DNA of 64,000 nucleotides, taken from positions 1 through 64,000 of the forward strand of contig JACZTB010000003.1 of the NCBI GenBank assembly GCA_022573895.1. The letters are read 5' to 3'. Shown piece by piece: positions 51,585-60,673 of this stretch. Position numbers and translations under genes: made by a program. The notes under the pieces are model-generated. The model worked only from the letters and a program-made list of their open reading frames with translations, was not told the origin of the DNA and did not search any database. Source of the DNA: Nitrososphaerota archaeon. GTDB lineage: Archaea > Thermoproteota > Nitrososphaeria > Nitrososphaerales > Nitrosopumilaceae. Each line of letters opens with the position of its first letter. Position 1 is the stretch's first letter.

Positions 51585-52629
51585 GATAGTTTTCATTGTA
51601 GATTTACTTGCAATTTTTGCAATCTATCTTATTGTCAATCTAAGCTTAAACATGGAATTTGGATATGCTGGAATTCCAAATTTTGGAAAAGTTCTAGCAG
51701 TAGGTGCAGGAGCATTTGTTGCAGCATCAATTCCAGGTAGGATTTTTGCCAATATTGCAGGAATTGAGGGAGATTACATTGAAAATAATTTGGCAATAGT
51801 TTCTGAAATTAATGTTTGGTTAGTAGATAATATTGGAATAGGATTTGTAGTATTCTTTTTGACACTAGGTATTGCTGCAGTGGTAGGTGGAGGTTTAGGA
51901 TTACTCACATCATTTCCTGCCATACGACTGCGAGGTGATTATCTAGCAATTTCATTGTTAGCGTTTGGTGAAAGTATAAGGATAATTGGAAATAATTTTA
52001 CCCCACTAGTTGGGGGTACACTAGGAGTTCAGGTACCAGATCCATTATCATTTCTTCCAGGGGAATTACGATTTCCAATAGCTACCGTAGGATTAATCCT
52101 GATTGCAATTGTTGTGTATGTGTTTTGTGAAAAAATGATTCGTTCGCCACTTGGAAGAATGCTTAGAGCAGTTAGAGATAATGAAGTAGCAGCTGAATCA
52201 CTTGGAAAAAACACAACACAAATAAGAATTAAAATAATTATGGTATCGGCTGCACTTGCAGCTATAGCTGGTGCATTATATGCATTTTACGTTGGTGGAA
52301 CAATTGCTATTGCGTACGATAGAGCAAGTTGGACTTTTTGGCCATTTCTTATGATTCTCATTGGAGGATTAGCAAATAACAAGGGAGTAATTATTGGAAC
52401 ACTTCTCTTTGTTACACTACGAAAATTTATCATATTTTTCAAAGATTCGTTTCAAGAATATGTTCCATTTGATGTTGTTTGGCTTGACTTTTTGTTGCTT
52501 GGAATTATTTTACTTGCAGTTTTATTATATAGACCACGAGGGATTTTTGTTGAAAAACCCACACCGACTATAGATGTAAATGGTAAATCAACAGGATTGA
52601 AGAAGATATTTAATTTCTTTTTTAAATAG
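51568..52629 (+). CDS. ABC transporter permease (LivM type)
   Basis: 353 residues. LSLNMEFGYAGIPNFGKV, FPAIRLRGDYLAISLLAFGE and GRMLRAVRDNEVAAESLGKN (EAA loop), ending with LLYRPRGIFVEKPTPTI. It carries about nine membrane segments and forms the pore with the livH-like protein. Confidence 0.95.
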   Translation: MVLENEIVFIVDLLAIFAIYLIVNLSLNMEFGYAGIPNFGKVLAVGAGAFVAASIPGRIFANIAGIEGDYIENNLAIVSEINVWLVDNIGIGFVVFFLTLGIAAVVGGGLGLLTSFPAIRLRGDYLAISLLAFGESIRIIGNNFTPLVGGTLGVQVPDPLSFLPGELRFPIATVGLILIAIVVYVFCEKMIRSPLGRMLRAVRDNEVAAESLGKNTTQIRIKIIMVSAALAAIAGALYAFYVGGTIAIAYDRASWTFWPFLMILIGGLANNKGVIIGTLLFVTLRKFIIFFKDSFQEYVPFDVVWLDFLLLGIILLAVLLYRPRGIFVEKPTPTIDVNGKSTGLKKIFNFFFK

Positions 52630-52704
52630 AATGCCTAGAAGAAAAAATTTCAAGATAAGAGATTTAGCAAACGGCTTTATCCTAGTTTTTAGGCAATATC
52701 AAGC

Positions 52705-53319
52705 ATGGCGTTAAAAAATGTAAAACCATCACTGAGCAAGATTGCAAAATTTTTAGAGAATATTCAAGATTCAAGAGAATTTCTATTAAAAAATACAAGA
52801 GAAATAATTATTCTTTGTAGCAGATCAATTATTGCTGTCCACAAAGGAGATCTGAAAACTGGGAAAAATAATTTAAGACATGCAGACAAATTGTTGAAGA
52901 AATACAAGAAAAAAGCAACAGGTGGACTTAGAAGATACCTAATTACGCCAGAACAGGAATTTGTAGAAGCTGCGTGTCTTATTGCGATTGTTGAGAAAAA
53001 AGAAATTCCTTCAGACAAAAAGTTGTCAGTAATGCCAGAATCATATGTTTTAGGGTTGCTAGATTGTGTAGGTGAATTGAAAAGAAGGGTATTTGATGAA
53101 ATTAGAATTGGTGATATTGATGAGGCTACAAGAGTTTTTGAAGTAATGGAAAATTTGTATCTTCATCTTTACACTTTTTCAATGTATGATAAAGTGGTGA
53201 AAGAGGCTAGAAGAAAGATTGATGTAAATAGAATTCTAGTAGATGATGTAAGATCTGCAATTACAGAAGAGAAAAGGCGAGCTGAACTAATCAAGGCTTT
53301 ACAAAAACTAGAGAAATAG
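52705..53319 (+). CDS. Translin-family RNA-binding protein
   Basis: 204 residues of almost entirely helical sequence. The N-terminal SREFLLKNTREIIILCSRSI and the later SYVLGLLDCVGELKRRVFDEIR match the translin/TRAX family, which forms octamers that bind or cut small RNA. Its stop is 16 bases from the 3' end of the minus-strand tRNA-Leu gene. Confidence 0.85.
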   Translation: MALKNVKPSLSKIAKFLENIQDSREFLLKNTREIIILCSRSIIAVHKGDLKTGKNNLRHADKLLKKYKKKATGGLRRYLITPEQEFVEAACLIAIVEKKEIPSDKKLSVMPESYVLGLLDCVGELKRRVFDEIRIGDIDEATRVFEVMENLYLHLYTFSMYDKVVKEARRKIDVNRILVDDVRSAITEEKRRAELIKALQKLEK

Positions 53320-53335
53320 TTTTCATAATTGTGTA

Positions 53336-53420
53336 TGCGGGCGATGGGATTTGAACCCACGAACTCCTGAGAGACTAGCCCCTCAAGCTAGCGCCTTTGG
53401 CCAGGCTGGGCGACGCCCGC
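53336..53420 (-). tRNA. tRNA-Leu (GAG)
   Basis: An 85-nt class II tRNA. Acceptor stem GCGGGCG/CGCCCGC with discriminator A, anticodon stem CTAGC/GCTAG with loop TTGAGGG (anticodon GAG at 53382-53384), a long variable arm as in leucine tRNAs, and the T arm GTGGG-TTCAAAT-CCCAT. No intron. It converges with the translin-like gene. Confidence 0.95.
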
Positions 53421-53440
53421 AACAAAATTTCCTTGCATGG

Positions 53441-53450
53441 TTTTTATAAT
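53441..53450 (+). promoter_or_regulatory. TATA box of the rpoN-eno-rps2-isoprenoid cluster
   Basis: TTTTTATAAT centred at 53446, exactly 26 bases before the rpoN ATG at 53472. It forms part of the element GCATGGTTTTTAT seen also before rps13. Confidence 0.65.
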
Positions 53451-53471
53451 CCTTGATTACTTTTTGTTCGT

Positions 53472-53708
53472 ATGTTAATTCCTGTTAGATGTTTTACATG
53501 TGGAAATTTAATTGCAGACAAATATGATGATTTTCAAAATAAAATAAAATCTGGAGATGAGCCAGATAAAGTTCTTGATTCTTTGGGAGTCGAGAGATAT
53601 TGTTGTAGAAGAATGCTTTTGACTACTGTTGAGACAATTCAACAAGTAATTCCATTTTATGAAGCAATTCGGAGAAGAAACGAAGAAGTTCAATCTGAGT
53701 TAGAGTAA
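53472..53708 (+). CDS. rpoN: DNA-directed RNA polymerase subunit N
   Basis: 78 residues, the RPB10 homologue. PVRCFTCGNLIADKY and YCCRRMLLTTVE hold the four zinc Cys (CxxC and CC). Leaderless start backed by the TATA box. Followed after one base by the enolase gene. Confidence 0.97.
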   Translation: MLIPVRCFTCGNLIADKYDDFQNKIKSGDEPDKVLDSLGVERYCCRRMLLTTVETIQQVIPFYEAIRRRNEEVQSELE

Positions 53709-53709
53709 C

Positions 53710-54948
53710 TTGACCAAAATCTCCTCTATTGAAGGACGGATTCTATACAATAGCAGAGGAAGCAAGACAATTGAAATAGATGTTGAATCAGAAGGAAAAT
53801 TTCTAGGAAGAGCTTGTGCTCCATCGGGTGCTAGTGTAGGAAAATATGAAGCAGTCTGTTTTCCTAATGGAAAACCAGAAGAAAGTCTTAGAATTATACA
53901 AGAAAATTCTCAAAAATTTATAGGATTAGAATCTTCAGATCTCAAAGGAATTCACGATACTCTGAAAAGTTTGGACAATTCTACAAACTATTCAAGAATT
54001 GGAGGTGCACTTGCTTTTGCAGTCACAATTGCATCTATGGAATCAGCAGCAAAAGCAGCAAAACAACCATTATTTGAAATACTTTCACCAAAATCCTCAT
54101 TCAAATTTCCATTCCCATTAGGAAATATTTTGGGTGGTGGAGTACATGCAGGACCTGGAACTCCAGACATACAAGAGATTTTAATTTGTGCAACAGGTTC
54201 AAAGACTATCGAAAGTGCTATTGAAACTAATTTATCAGTACATAAAGAATTACGTCGTGTTTTAGAAAAAGAAGATCCCAACTTTACTAATGGAAGAGGT
54301 GATGAAGGAGGATGGGCACCAAAATTAGAAAATCAAAAAGCACTAGAGGTTTCTGCAAAGGCCTGTGAGAATTTAGGATTTACTTTAGGAAAAGAGGTCT
54401 CTTTAGGGGTAGACTTTGCCTCATCTACACAATGGAATGAAGAAAAACAAAAGTATGTTTATGACAGAGCTGGATTTGAAAATTCTGCTGGAGAACAGAT
54501 TGATTTTGCATCAAATATTATTGAAAAATACAAATTGATTTTTGCAGAAGATGCAGTCCACGAAGAGGCATTTGAAGACATGGCAGAGATTACGGCAAAA
54601 TTTCCAAATACTATGATTACAGGAGATGATTTGATAGTTACAAACAAAAACATTCTGACAAAAGCAATTGGTTTAAAATCATGTAATGCAGTAATTCTAA
54701 AAGTAAATCAAGCAGGAAGTCTCTATGATGCTCTTGAATTTGCCAAAGTTGCGAATCAAAATAATATCAGATTAATCACATCACATAGATCGGGAGAGTC
54801 TATTGATTCACAAATATCCCATATAGGAATTGCAACAAAGTCAAAAATGCTCAAAGTTGGTGTGGTTGGAGGAGAAAGAATAGCTAAACTAAATGAACTA
54901 TTACGCCTATCAGAGCATGATTTAATACGCGGTATGGCAGAGATTTAA
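53710..54948 (+). CDS. eno: Enolase
   Basis: 412 residues with TTG start directly after rpoN. RGSKTIEIDVES, the loop PSGASVGKYEA, GGGVHAGPGTPDIQEIL, GRGDEGGWAPKL, the magnesium ligands in FAEDAVHEEAF and ITGDDLIVTN, the catalytic Lys in AVILKVNQAGSLYDALE, and SHRSGES are all present. It interconverts 2-phosphoglycerate and phosphoenolpyruvate. Confidence 0.97.
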   Translation: MTKISSIEGRILYNSRGSKTIEIDVESEGKFLGRACAPSGASVGKYEAVCFPNGKPEESLRIIQENSQKFIGLESSDLKGIHDTLKSLDNSTNYSRIGGALAFAVTIASMESAAKAAKQPLFEILSPKSSFKFPFPLGNILGGGVHAGPGTPDIQEILICATGSKTIESAIETNLSVHKELRRVLEKEDPNFTNGRGDEGGWAPKLENQKALEVSAKACENLGFTLGKEVSLGVDFASSTQWNEEKQKYVYDRAGFENSAGEQIDFASNIIEKYKLIFAEDAVHEEAFEDMAEITAKFPNTMITGDDLIVTNKNILTKAIGLKSCNAVILKVNQAGSLYDALEFAKVANQNNIRLITSHRSGESIDSQISHIGIATKSKMLKVGVVGGERIAKLNELLRLSEHDLIRGMAEI

Positions 54949-54955
54949 AATCGTT

Positions 54956-55573
54956 ATGAGTCAACAAGCAGAAGCAGACATCAAAAAGAAAATCTTAGCT
55001 ACAGGGATTAGAGTAGGAACTCAAGTAAAGACAAAATTCATGAAACCTTTCATCACAAAAGCTAGTCCTGAAGGACTTTACATGCTTGATCTAGACATAA
55101 CATTAAAGAAAATCAAAACCGCAGCCAAATTTATCAACAGATCAGGAACAGACAAACTCATCGTATGTTCAGGCAGACAATATGCAGAAACACCAATTGA
55201 AAAATTCTGCGAGATGGTAGACTCTAAGAAACTTCTTGGAAGGTTCATGCCAGGAACTTTGACAAATCCTTCATTGCCATATTACATTGAACCAAAATTA
55301 GTCTTAATTTCAGATCCACAAGTTGACGAACAAGCAATTACAGAAGCAACTAATGCAGGGATTCCGATCATAGGAATTGCAAATACAGATAATATTACAT
55401 CAAAACTAGACGTAATTATTCCAGCAAACAATAGAGGTAGAAAAGCTCTAGCAACAGTTTACTGGTTATTGGTACGCCAAATTCTCATTGAAAGAGGAGA
55501 ACTAAAAGAAGGTGAACCAATGAAATATGAAATCGATGATTTTGAAACAAAGATTACAGAAGAGGAAATCTAA
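54956..55573 (+). CDS. rps2: Ribosomal protein uS2
   Basis: 205 residues. GIRVGTQVKTKFMKPFITKA and GLYMLDLDITLKKIKTAAKF, PGTLTNPSLPYYIEPKLVLI, and GIANTDNITSKLDVIIPANNRGRKALATVYWLL mark archaeal S2. It begins seven bases after enolase, the common archaeal rpoN-eno-rps2 order. Confidence 0.97.
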   Translation: MSQQAEADIKKKILATGIRVGTQVKTKFMKPFITKASPEGLYMLDLDITLKKIKTAAKFINRSGTDKLIVCSGRQYAETPIEKFCEMVDSKKLLGRFMPGTLTNPSLPYYIEPKLVLISDPQVDEQAITEATNAGIPIIGIANTDNITSKLDVIIPANNRGRKALATVYWLLVRQILIERGELKEGEPMKYEIDDFETKITEEEI

Positions 55574-55602
55574 TAAATTAATAAAAATTTTAAAGTGTTC
55601 AC

Positions 55603-56550
55603 TTGAAATCTAAAGCTTCTGCACCAGGAAAAGTTATACTTTTTGGAGAACATTTTGTAGTATATGGAGTAAAAGCAATTCTTTGCGCAATCGACAAGAG
55701 AGTTACCGTCACAGCAAAAAAGATTGAAGGAGAGAAAATTTCTATCAAATCAAACATAGGAAATTTAATTTTAGAACCAAACAAGCCTGTTTCAGAAATT
55801 AATTCCCCACTAAAACCATTTTATTATTTAGCAAACAAAATGTTACAAACACAAAATCAAACCACAGGAATTGAAATTACAGTAGAATCAGAAATTCCAA
55901 TTGGAGTAGGTTTGGGCTCATCATCTGCTTGTTGTGTTGCAGGTGCTGCAGCAATTTCTAGATTATTTGTAGAGACATCCAAAGAAGAAATTCTTGAACT
56001 TGCGATTACAGCTGAAAAAACAATTTTTCAAAATACATCAGGAGCAGATTGTACTGTTTGTACATATGGAGGTATTATAGTATATGATAAGAAAAATGGA
56101 TTTGCCAAAATAAAATCTGAGCCAGATTTTCATCTAGTTATTGCAAATTCAAACATAAAACATTCTACAGAATCAGTAGTTGCAGAAGTAAAGCAATTCA
56201 AAGAAGAAAATCAAGTGAAATTTTCCAAGTTATGTAATAACGAATCAGAATTAGTTGAAGATGTTTTGAAATTATTGAATGACAATAACATTAAAGAATT
56301 GGGTCAAAAAATAATTCAGAATCAAGAGTATCTTGAAACAATAGGAGTTTCAAATGAAAAATTGAGAGATATGATCCAAGTAGGACAAAAATCATCGTTT
56401 GGGGCAAAAATTACTGGTGCAGGTGGAGGCGGATGCATCTTTTCTTTGACAGATGAATCAAATTTAGAGTATTCCATCAAACAATTCAAAGATAAAAATT
56501 ACGAATGCTTTTCTGTGAAAATTGATTTCAAAGGACTGGATACTTTTTAA
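55603..56550 (+). CDS. mvk: Mevalonate kinase
   Basis: 315 residues with TTG start. The GHMP-kinase signatures are SAPGKVILFGEHFVVYGVKA, PIGVGLGSSSACCVAGAAAI near residue 100-120, and ITGAGGGGCIFSLTD near 268. It phosphorylates mevalonate, first phosphorylation of the isoprenoid pathway. A TATA-like stretch (55574-55587) suggests its own promoter within the cluster. Confidence 0.94.
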   Translation: MKSKASAPGKVILFGEHFVVYGVKAILCAIDKRVTVTAKKIEGEKISIKSNIGNLILEPNKPVSEINSPLKPFYYLANKMLQTQNQTTGIEITVESEIPIGVGLGSSSACCVAGAAAISRLFVETSKEEILELAITAEKTIFQNTSGADCTVCTYGGIIVYDKKNGFAKIKSEPDFHLVIANSNIKHSTESVVAEVKQFKEENQVKFSKLCNNESELVEDVLKLLNDNNIKELGQKIIQNQEYLETIGVSNEKLRDMIQVGQKSSFGAKITGAGGGGCIFSLTDESNLEYSIKQFKDKNYECFSVKIDFKGLDTF

Positions 56551-56573
56551 TTAACTACACAATTTGGAACAGC

Positions 56574-57326
56574 ATGATTCTAATAAAATTAGGCGGTTCA
56601 ATTATTACAAATAAAGAAAAACCATTATCAGCTAGAAGAAAAACAATAAATAATCTTGCTAAGAGTTTAAAGAAAATCAATGAACCAATGATTATAGTTC
56701 ACGGTGGTGGTTCCTATGGACATTATTGGGCTGTAAAATATGATATGCACACTAAAGAAAGAAAATACAATCTTAGAGGAGTTGCAATTGTAAAAAATTC
56801 AATGATTGAATTAAACAAGATCATTTTGGATTCATTGTTAAAAAATAGATTAAATCCATATTGTCTTCCACCAACTGATTTTATGTCAGGAAACAAACCC
56901 ATTTCAAAGAAAGTTAAAGAGGTTGAAAAAATTGCAAAATCAGGCTTAATTCCAGTTACATATGGAGATGCATTATGGTATGGTCAGAAAAAAACATACA
57001 TTTTATCAGGTGATAAGATAATGACTCATCTAGCAAAAATTTTAAAACCAAGACTTAGTATTTTTATTCTAAATGAAGATGGATTGTATTCTGATCTCAA
57101 ATCAAAAAAATTAATTTATGAATTGAGAGGTAAGCATCATTTAATTTCAGAAAACAAGATGGATGTTACTGGTGGAATGACTAGAAAAGTGGAGGAAGCC
57201 TTAAAGATTTCGAAAATGGGAATGAATGTCTTTTTTGTAAATGGCAATAAACCTGAAAGAATTGTAAAAGTGGTTAAAAATAGGAAATTTGAAGGAACGT
57301 TGTTCAGAGGAAAAAGAAATGTCTGA
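56574..57326 (+). CDS. ipk: Isopentenyl phosphate kinase
   Basis: 250 residues of the amino-acid kinase fold. MILIKLGGSIITNKEKPLS, IVHGGGSYGHYWAVKYDMH with the active-site His, PVTYGDALW, and ILSGDKIMTHLAKILKP plus DVTGGMTRKVEEALKI. It phosphorylates isopentenyl phosphate, the last step of the archaeal mevalonate route. Its stop overlaps the start of idi by eight bases. Confidence 0.94.
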   Translation: MILIKLGGSIITNKEKPLSARRKTINNLAKSLKKINEPMIIVHGGGSYGHYWAVKYDMHTKERKYNLRGVAIVKNSMIELNKIILDSLLKNRLNPYCLPPTDFMSGNKPISKKVKEVEKIAKSGLIPVTYGDALWYGQKKTYILSGDKIMTHLAKILKPRLSIFILNEDGLYSDLKSKKLIYELRGKHHLISENKMDVTGGMTRKVEEALKISKMGMNVFFVNGNKPERIVKVVKNRKFEGTLFRGKRNV

Positions 57327-57969
57327 AGAATTTGTGATTTTAGTTGATAAAAATGACAATCCAATTGGTACTGAAGAAAAAGTAAAGTGTCATTTGCCAG
57401 ATGGAAAACTTCACAGAGCATTTACTGCTTTATTGTTTGACAAGGATGGGAAGCTATTGCTTACTAGACGGGCAAAAGAAAAGATGTTGTGGCCAGGCGA
57501 TTGGGATGGTACATTTGCAAGTCACCCAAGAGAATCTGAAACTTATGTATCATCAGGGGAAAGAAGAATGCCAGAAGAATTAGGAATTGAAGGAAAATTA
57601 GATTATTTGTATAAATTTGAGTATCATGTGCCTTACAAAGATGTTGGTTCTGAAAATGAAATTTGTGGAACATTAATTGGAATAATCGACAAAACTTCAG
57701 AACCAAAAGAGATAGAGGGAGAAATAGATGAAATTAAGTGGATTTCTGCTAAAGAGTTACTTTCAGAATTAAAGACAAATCCTCAAATTTATTGCCCTTG
57801 GATGCTTATTGCTTTAGAATTACTTGATAAATCTAAGCAATCCATGCTAGAAAAGCATGAAAATGTCTTATCTGGATGGATGAATAGTGAAGTTCATGAT
57901 GGATTGAATAAAGCAATCAAGACTCATTTGCCAAAAGACAAGTGGAGATTAGTAAATGAAAAAAACTAA
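57319..57969 (+). CDS. idi: Isopentenyl-diphosphate isomerase, type I (Nudix)
   Basis: 216 residues from ATG 57319. The Nudix region HLPDGKLHRAFTALLFDKDG, TRRAKEKMLWPGDWDGTFAS, HPRESETYVSSGERRMPEELGI and ENEICGTLIG is that of type I isomerases that interconvert IPP and DMAPP. The metal-binding His and the Glu of ENEIC (equivalent to the catalytic Glu116 of E. coli) are present. The Cys of the canonical catalytic site (NSVCGHP in E. coli) is Ala here (DGTFASHP). Its end overlaps the next gene by 14 bases. Confidence 0.88.
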   Translation: MSEEFVILVDKNDNPIGTEEKVKCHLPDGKLHRAFTALLFDKDGKLLLTRRAKEKMLWPGDWDGTFASHPRESETYVSSGERRMPEELGIEGKLDYLYKFEYHVPYKDVGSENEICGTLIGIIDKTSEPKEIEGEIDEIKWISAKELLSELKTNPQIYCPWMLIALELLDKSKQSMLEKHENVLSGWMNSEVHDGLNKAIKTHLPKDKWRLVNEKN

Positions 57970-58936
57970 GCAAATTGAAAAAAATGCAAAAATAGTAAAC
58001 AAGTATCTAAATTCAAAACTAAAAGGAAATCCAAAGAAACTCTATGATGCAGCAGGACATTTGATTATTCACGGTGGAAAAAGACTAAGACCATACATGG
58101 TAATTACAAGTTGTCAAATTTTAGGAGGAAAAGTTTCTAATTCAATGCAAGCTGCAAGTGCTATAGAAATGGTTCATAACTTTACTTTGGTTCATGATGA
58201 TATCATGGATAATGATGAAATGCGTCATGGAGTTCCTACTGTACATAAAAAATTTGGAATGCCAATTGCAATTCTAGCAGGCGATGTTTTATTTTCAAAA
58301 GCATTTCAAATAATTACTGAATCAAAGTTGTCAGCATGTGCCACCACTAAATTAGTTTCAAGACTAGCTAAAGCATGTGTAGATGTATGTGAAGGTCAGC
58401 TACTTGATATTAAGATGGCAGATGGGAAAAAAATTCCAACACAAACAGAGTATGTTACAATGATTTGTAAAAAAACTGCAGCATTGTTTGATGTGTCATG
58501 TGCAATGGGAGCTATTTGTGCTACGAACAAATCTAAAGATATTTCAAATCTATCATCATTTGGAAGAAACCTGGGAATTGCATTTCAGATAACTGATGAT
58601 CTTATAGGAGTAATGGGAGATCCCAAACTTACAAAGAAACCTGTTGGAAATGACCTTAGGGAAGGTAAAAAATCACTTCCGATTCTAATGGCAATAAAAT
58701 CAGCAAAAGGTAAAAACAAAAAAATAATCCTAAAGACATTTGGAAATTCTAAAGCAACAAGAAATGATCTAAACAAGGCAGTAAACGTAATTCGCTCTCT
58801 TGGAATTGAAGAGAATGTTAGAAAGCAGGCTCTAAAATATGCAGACAAGGCTGAAAAATCATTGTCAAGGTACTCTGGAACTGCTAAAATAGAACTAATT
58901 GCTTTATTGGATTTTGTAGTAAAGAGAAGTGTATAG
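57956..58936 (+). CDS. Geranylgeranyl diphosphate synthase (polyprenyl synthase family)
   Basis: 326 residues. GGKRLRPYMVITSCQILGG, the first Asp-rich motif LVHDDIMDNDEMRHGVPTVH, GDVLFSKAFQI, the second motif QITDDLIGVMGDPKLTKKPVGNDLREGKKSLP. The product chain length is inferred as C20 from archaeal lipid needs. It uses IPP and DMAPP made by the two genes before it. Confidence 0.93.
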   Translation: MKKTKQIEKNAKIVNKYLNSKLKGNPKKLYDAAGHLIIHGGKRLRPYMVITSCQILGGKVSNSMQAASAIEMVHNFTLVHDDIMDNDEMRHGVPTVHKKFGMPIAILAGDVLFSKAFQIITESKLSACATTKLVSRLAKACVDVCEGQLLDIKMADGKKIPTQTEYVTMICKKTAALFDVSCAMGAICATNKSKDISNLSSFGRNLGIAFQITDDLIGVMGDPKLTKKPVGNDLREGKKSLPILMAIKSAKGKNKKIILKTFGNSKATRNDLNKAVNVIRSLGIEENVRKQALKYADKAEKSLSRYSGTAKIELIALLDFVVKRSV

Positions 58937-58957
58937 TTACAATAAGTAGAGATAGAT

Positions 58958-60667
58958 ATGGATAAAGAATTAAAAAAAGAAATTAGAAAAATGGCTCTTC
59001 AAAATGCATTTGAGCATAAAGGGCAAACTCAAGATAAAATAATTTTGGGAAAAATCCTTGGAACAAAGCCAGAATTTAGAACCAAAGTAAAAGAGATTAC
59101 AGGAGACATTTCTGAAATTGTTGCTATTGTAAACCAGTTATCATTTGAAGAGCAAAAAAAAGAAATTGTAGAAAACTTTCCAGAAATTTTGGTACCTAAA
59201 GAAAAAATTGAAGGAAGAGAATGGCTTCCAGAATTAAAAGATGCTGAACAAGGAAAAGTTGTTACAAGATTTACTCCTGAACCAAATGGATATCCACACA
59301 TAGGTCATGCAAAAGCAGTAATCATTAGTTCAGAATATGCAAAGATGTATGGTGGAAAATTTATTCTAAGAATGGATGATACAAATCCAGAAGTAGAGAG
59401 AATGGAGTATCATGCAGCCATAAAAGTTGGGTTAGAATGGTTGGGAATTGAATGGGATGAAGAAAAGCAGACTTCAGATGATATGGAAATATTTTATGAG
59501 AAATGTGTAGAGTTAATCAATTCTGGAAGAGCTTATGTTTGTACTTGTAAAAGAGACAACATAAGCAAGAACAGAAGAGAAAGAAAAGCCTGCAAGTGTA
59601 GTATGGGAGATGTTGATAAAAACAATAAAAATTGGGAAAAGATGAAAGAAAAATTCAAACCTGGTGATGCAATTGTAAGATTCCGTGGAGACATGAAAGC
59701 AGATAATGCAGTCATGAGAGATCCTGTATTGTTTAGAATTATTGATGAAAGTCATTACACGTTAGGCAAAAAATATAGAATTTGGCCTAGCTATGATATG
59801 TCAGTTGCAATAGAAGATAGTATTAGTGGAGTCACACATGCATTGCGTTCAAAAGAATTTGAACTAAGAAAAGAGTTGATTTATGCAATATTAGACGCAT
59901 TAAACATGAGAAAACCATACCAGGGATTTTTCTCTAGGTTAGAATTCAAAGGAATGCCAATGTCAAAAAGGATCATCAAGCCTTTGATTGAAGAAGGTAA
60001 GGTTTCATGGTATGATGACCCAAGACTACCAACTCTTGAGGCACTTAGAAGAAGGGGAATTAGACCGGAAGCCATCAGAAAATTCATCATGTCATTAGGG
60101 TTAACCAAAGCAGATACTCTTGCACCGTTTGATGCACTTGAAGCATTTAATCGAAAAGTTGTAGATGCTGAGAGTACAAGATTGTTCATGGTAAGCAATG
60201 CAAGAAAATTGACAGTAAAAAATTTACTAATCACATCAGTTGAAATTCCTAACCATCCAATTATTGACATGGGAAAAAGAAAAATTGAGATTGATGGAAA
60301 TTTCTATATTTCCGGAGATGATGCGCAAAACATCAAACAAGGAATGCAGATTAGGCTTTTAGGATTAGGAAATGTTTCTATTACAAAAGAGGGCACAGAA
60401 TTTGAAGGGGAGTTTGTTGGAGACGGAGAAACAACAAACATACCAAAAATTCAATGGGTTTCACAAAAAACTGCACATGAAATTAAGATGATTATTCCAA
60501 AAGTATTATTCATTGGGGAAAAGTTTAACGAAGAAAGTTTAGAAGAATTAGATGTTTATACAGAACCACATTATCTACAACTAAAAGAAGGAGAAGAGAT
60601 TCAATTTGTCAGATTTGGATATTGTAGAAAAGATTCACAGAATCAAGCAATTTTTACACACAAGTGA
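58958..60667 (+). CDS. gltX: Glutamyl-tRNA synthetase (archaeal, GlnRS-like type)
   Basis: 569 residues. N-terminal helical appendage, TRFTPEPNGYPHIGHAKAV with the HIGH signature near residue 110, a zinc-like Cys cluster CTCKRDNISKNRRERKACKC around 190-210, GMPMSKRIIKPLI (KMSKS equivalent) near 332, and beta-barrel anticodon domain. In archaea such enzymes charge both tRNA-Glu and tRNA-Gln with glutamate, which GatDE amidates, so it ties to the tRNA-Gln at 9995. No GlnRS seen in the window. Confidence 0.95.
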   Translation: MDKELKKEIRKMALQNAFEHKGQTQDKIILGKILGTKPEFRTKVKEITGDISEIVAIVNQLSFEEQKKEIVENFPEILVPKEKIEGREWLPELKDAEQGKVVTRFTPEPNGYPHIGHAKAVIISSEYAKMYGGKFILRMDDTNPEVERMEYHAAIKVGLEWLGIEWDEEKQTSDDMEIFYEKCVELINSGRAYVCTCKRDNISKNRRERKACKCSMGDVDKNNKNWEKMKEKFKPGDAIVRFRGDMKADNAVMRDPVLFRIIDESHYTLGKKYRIWPSYDMSVAIEDSISGVTHALRSKEFELRKELIYAILDALNMRKPYQGFFSRLEFKGMPMSKRIIKPLIEEGKVSWYDDPRLPTLEALRRRGIRPEAIRKFIMSLGLTKADTLAPFDALEAFNRKVVDAESTRLFMVSNARKLTVKNLLITSVEIPNHPIIDMGKRKIEIDGNFYISGDDAQNIKQGMQIRLLGLGNVSITKEGTEFEGEFVGDGETTNIPKIQWVSQKTAHEIKMIIPKVLFIGEKFNEESLEELDVYTEPHYLQLKEGEEIQFVRFGYCRKDSQNQAIFTHK

Positions 60668-60673
60668 TCAATT

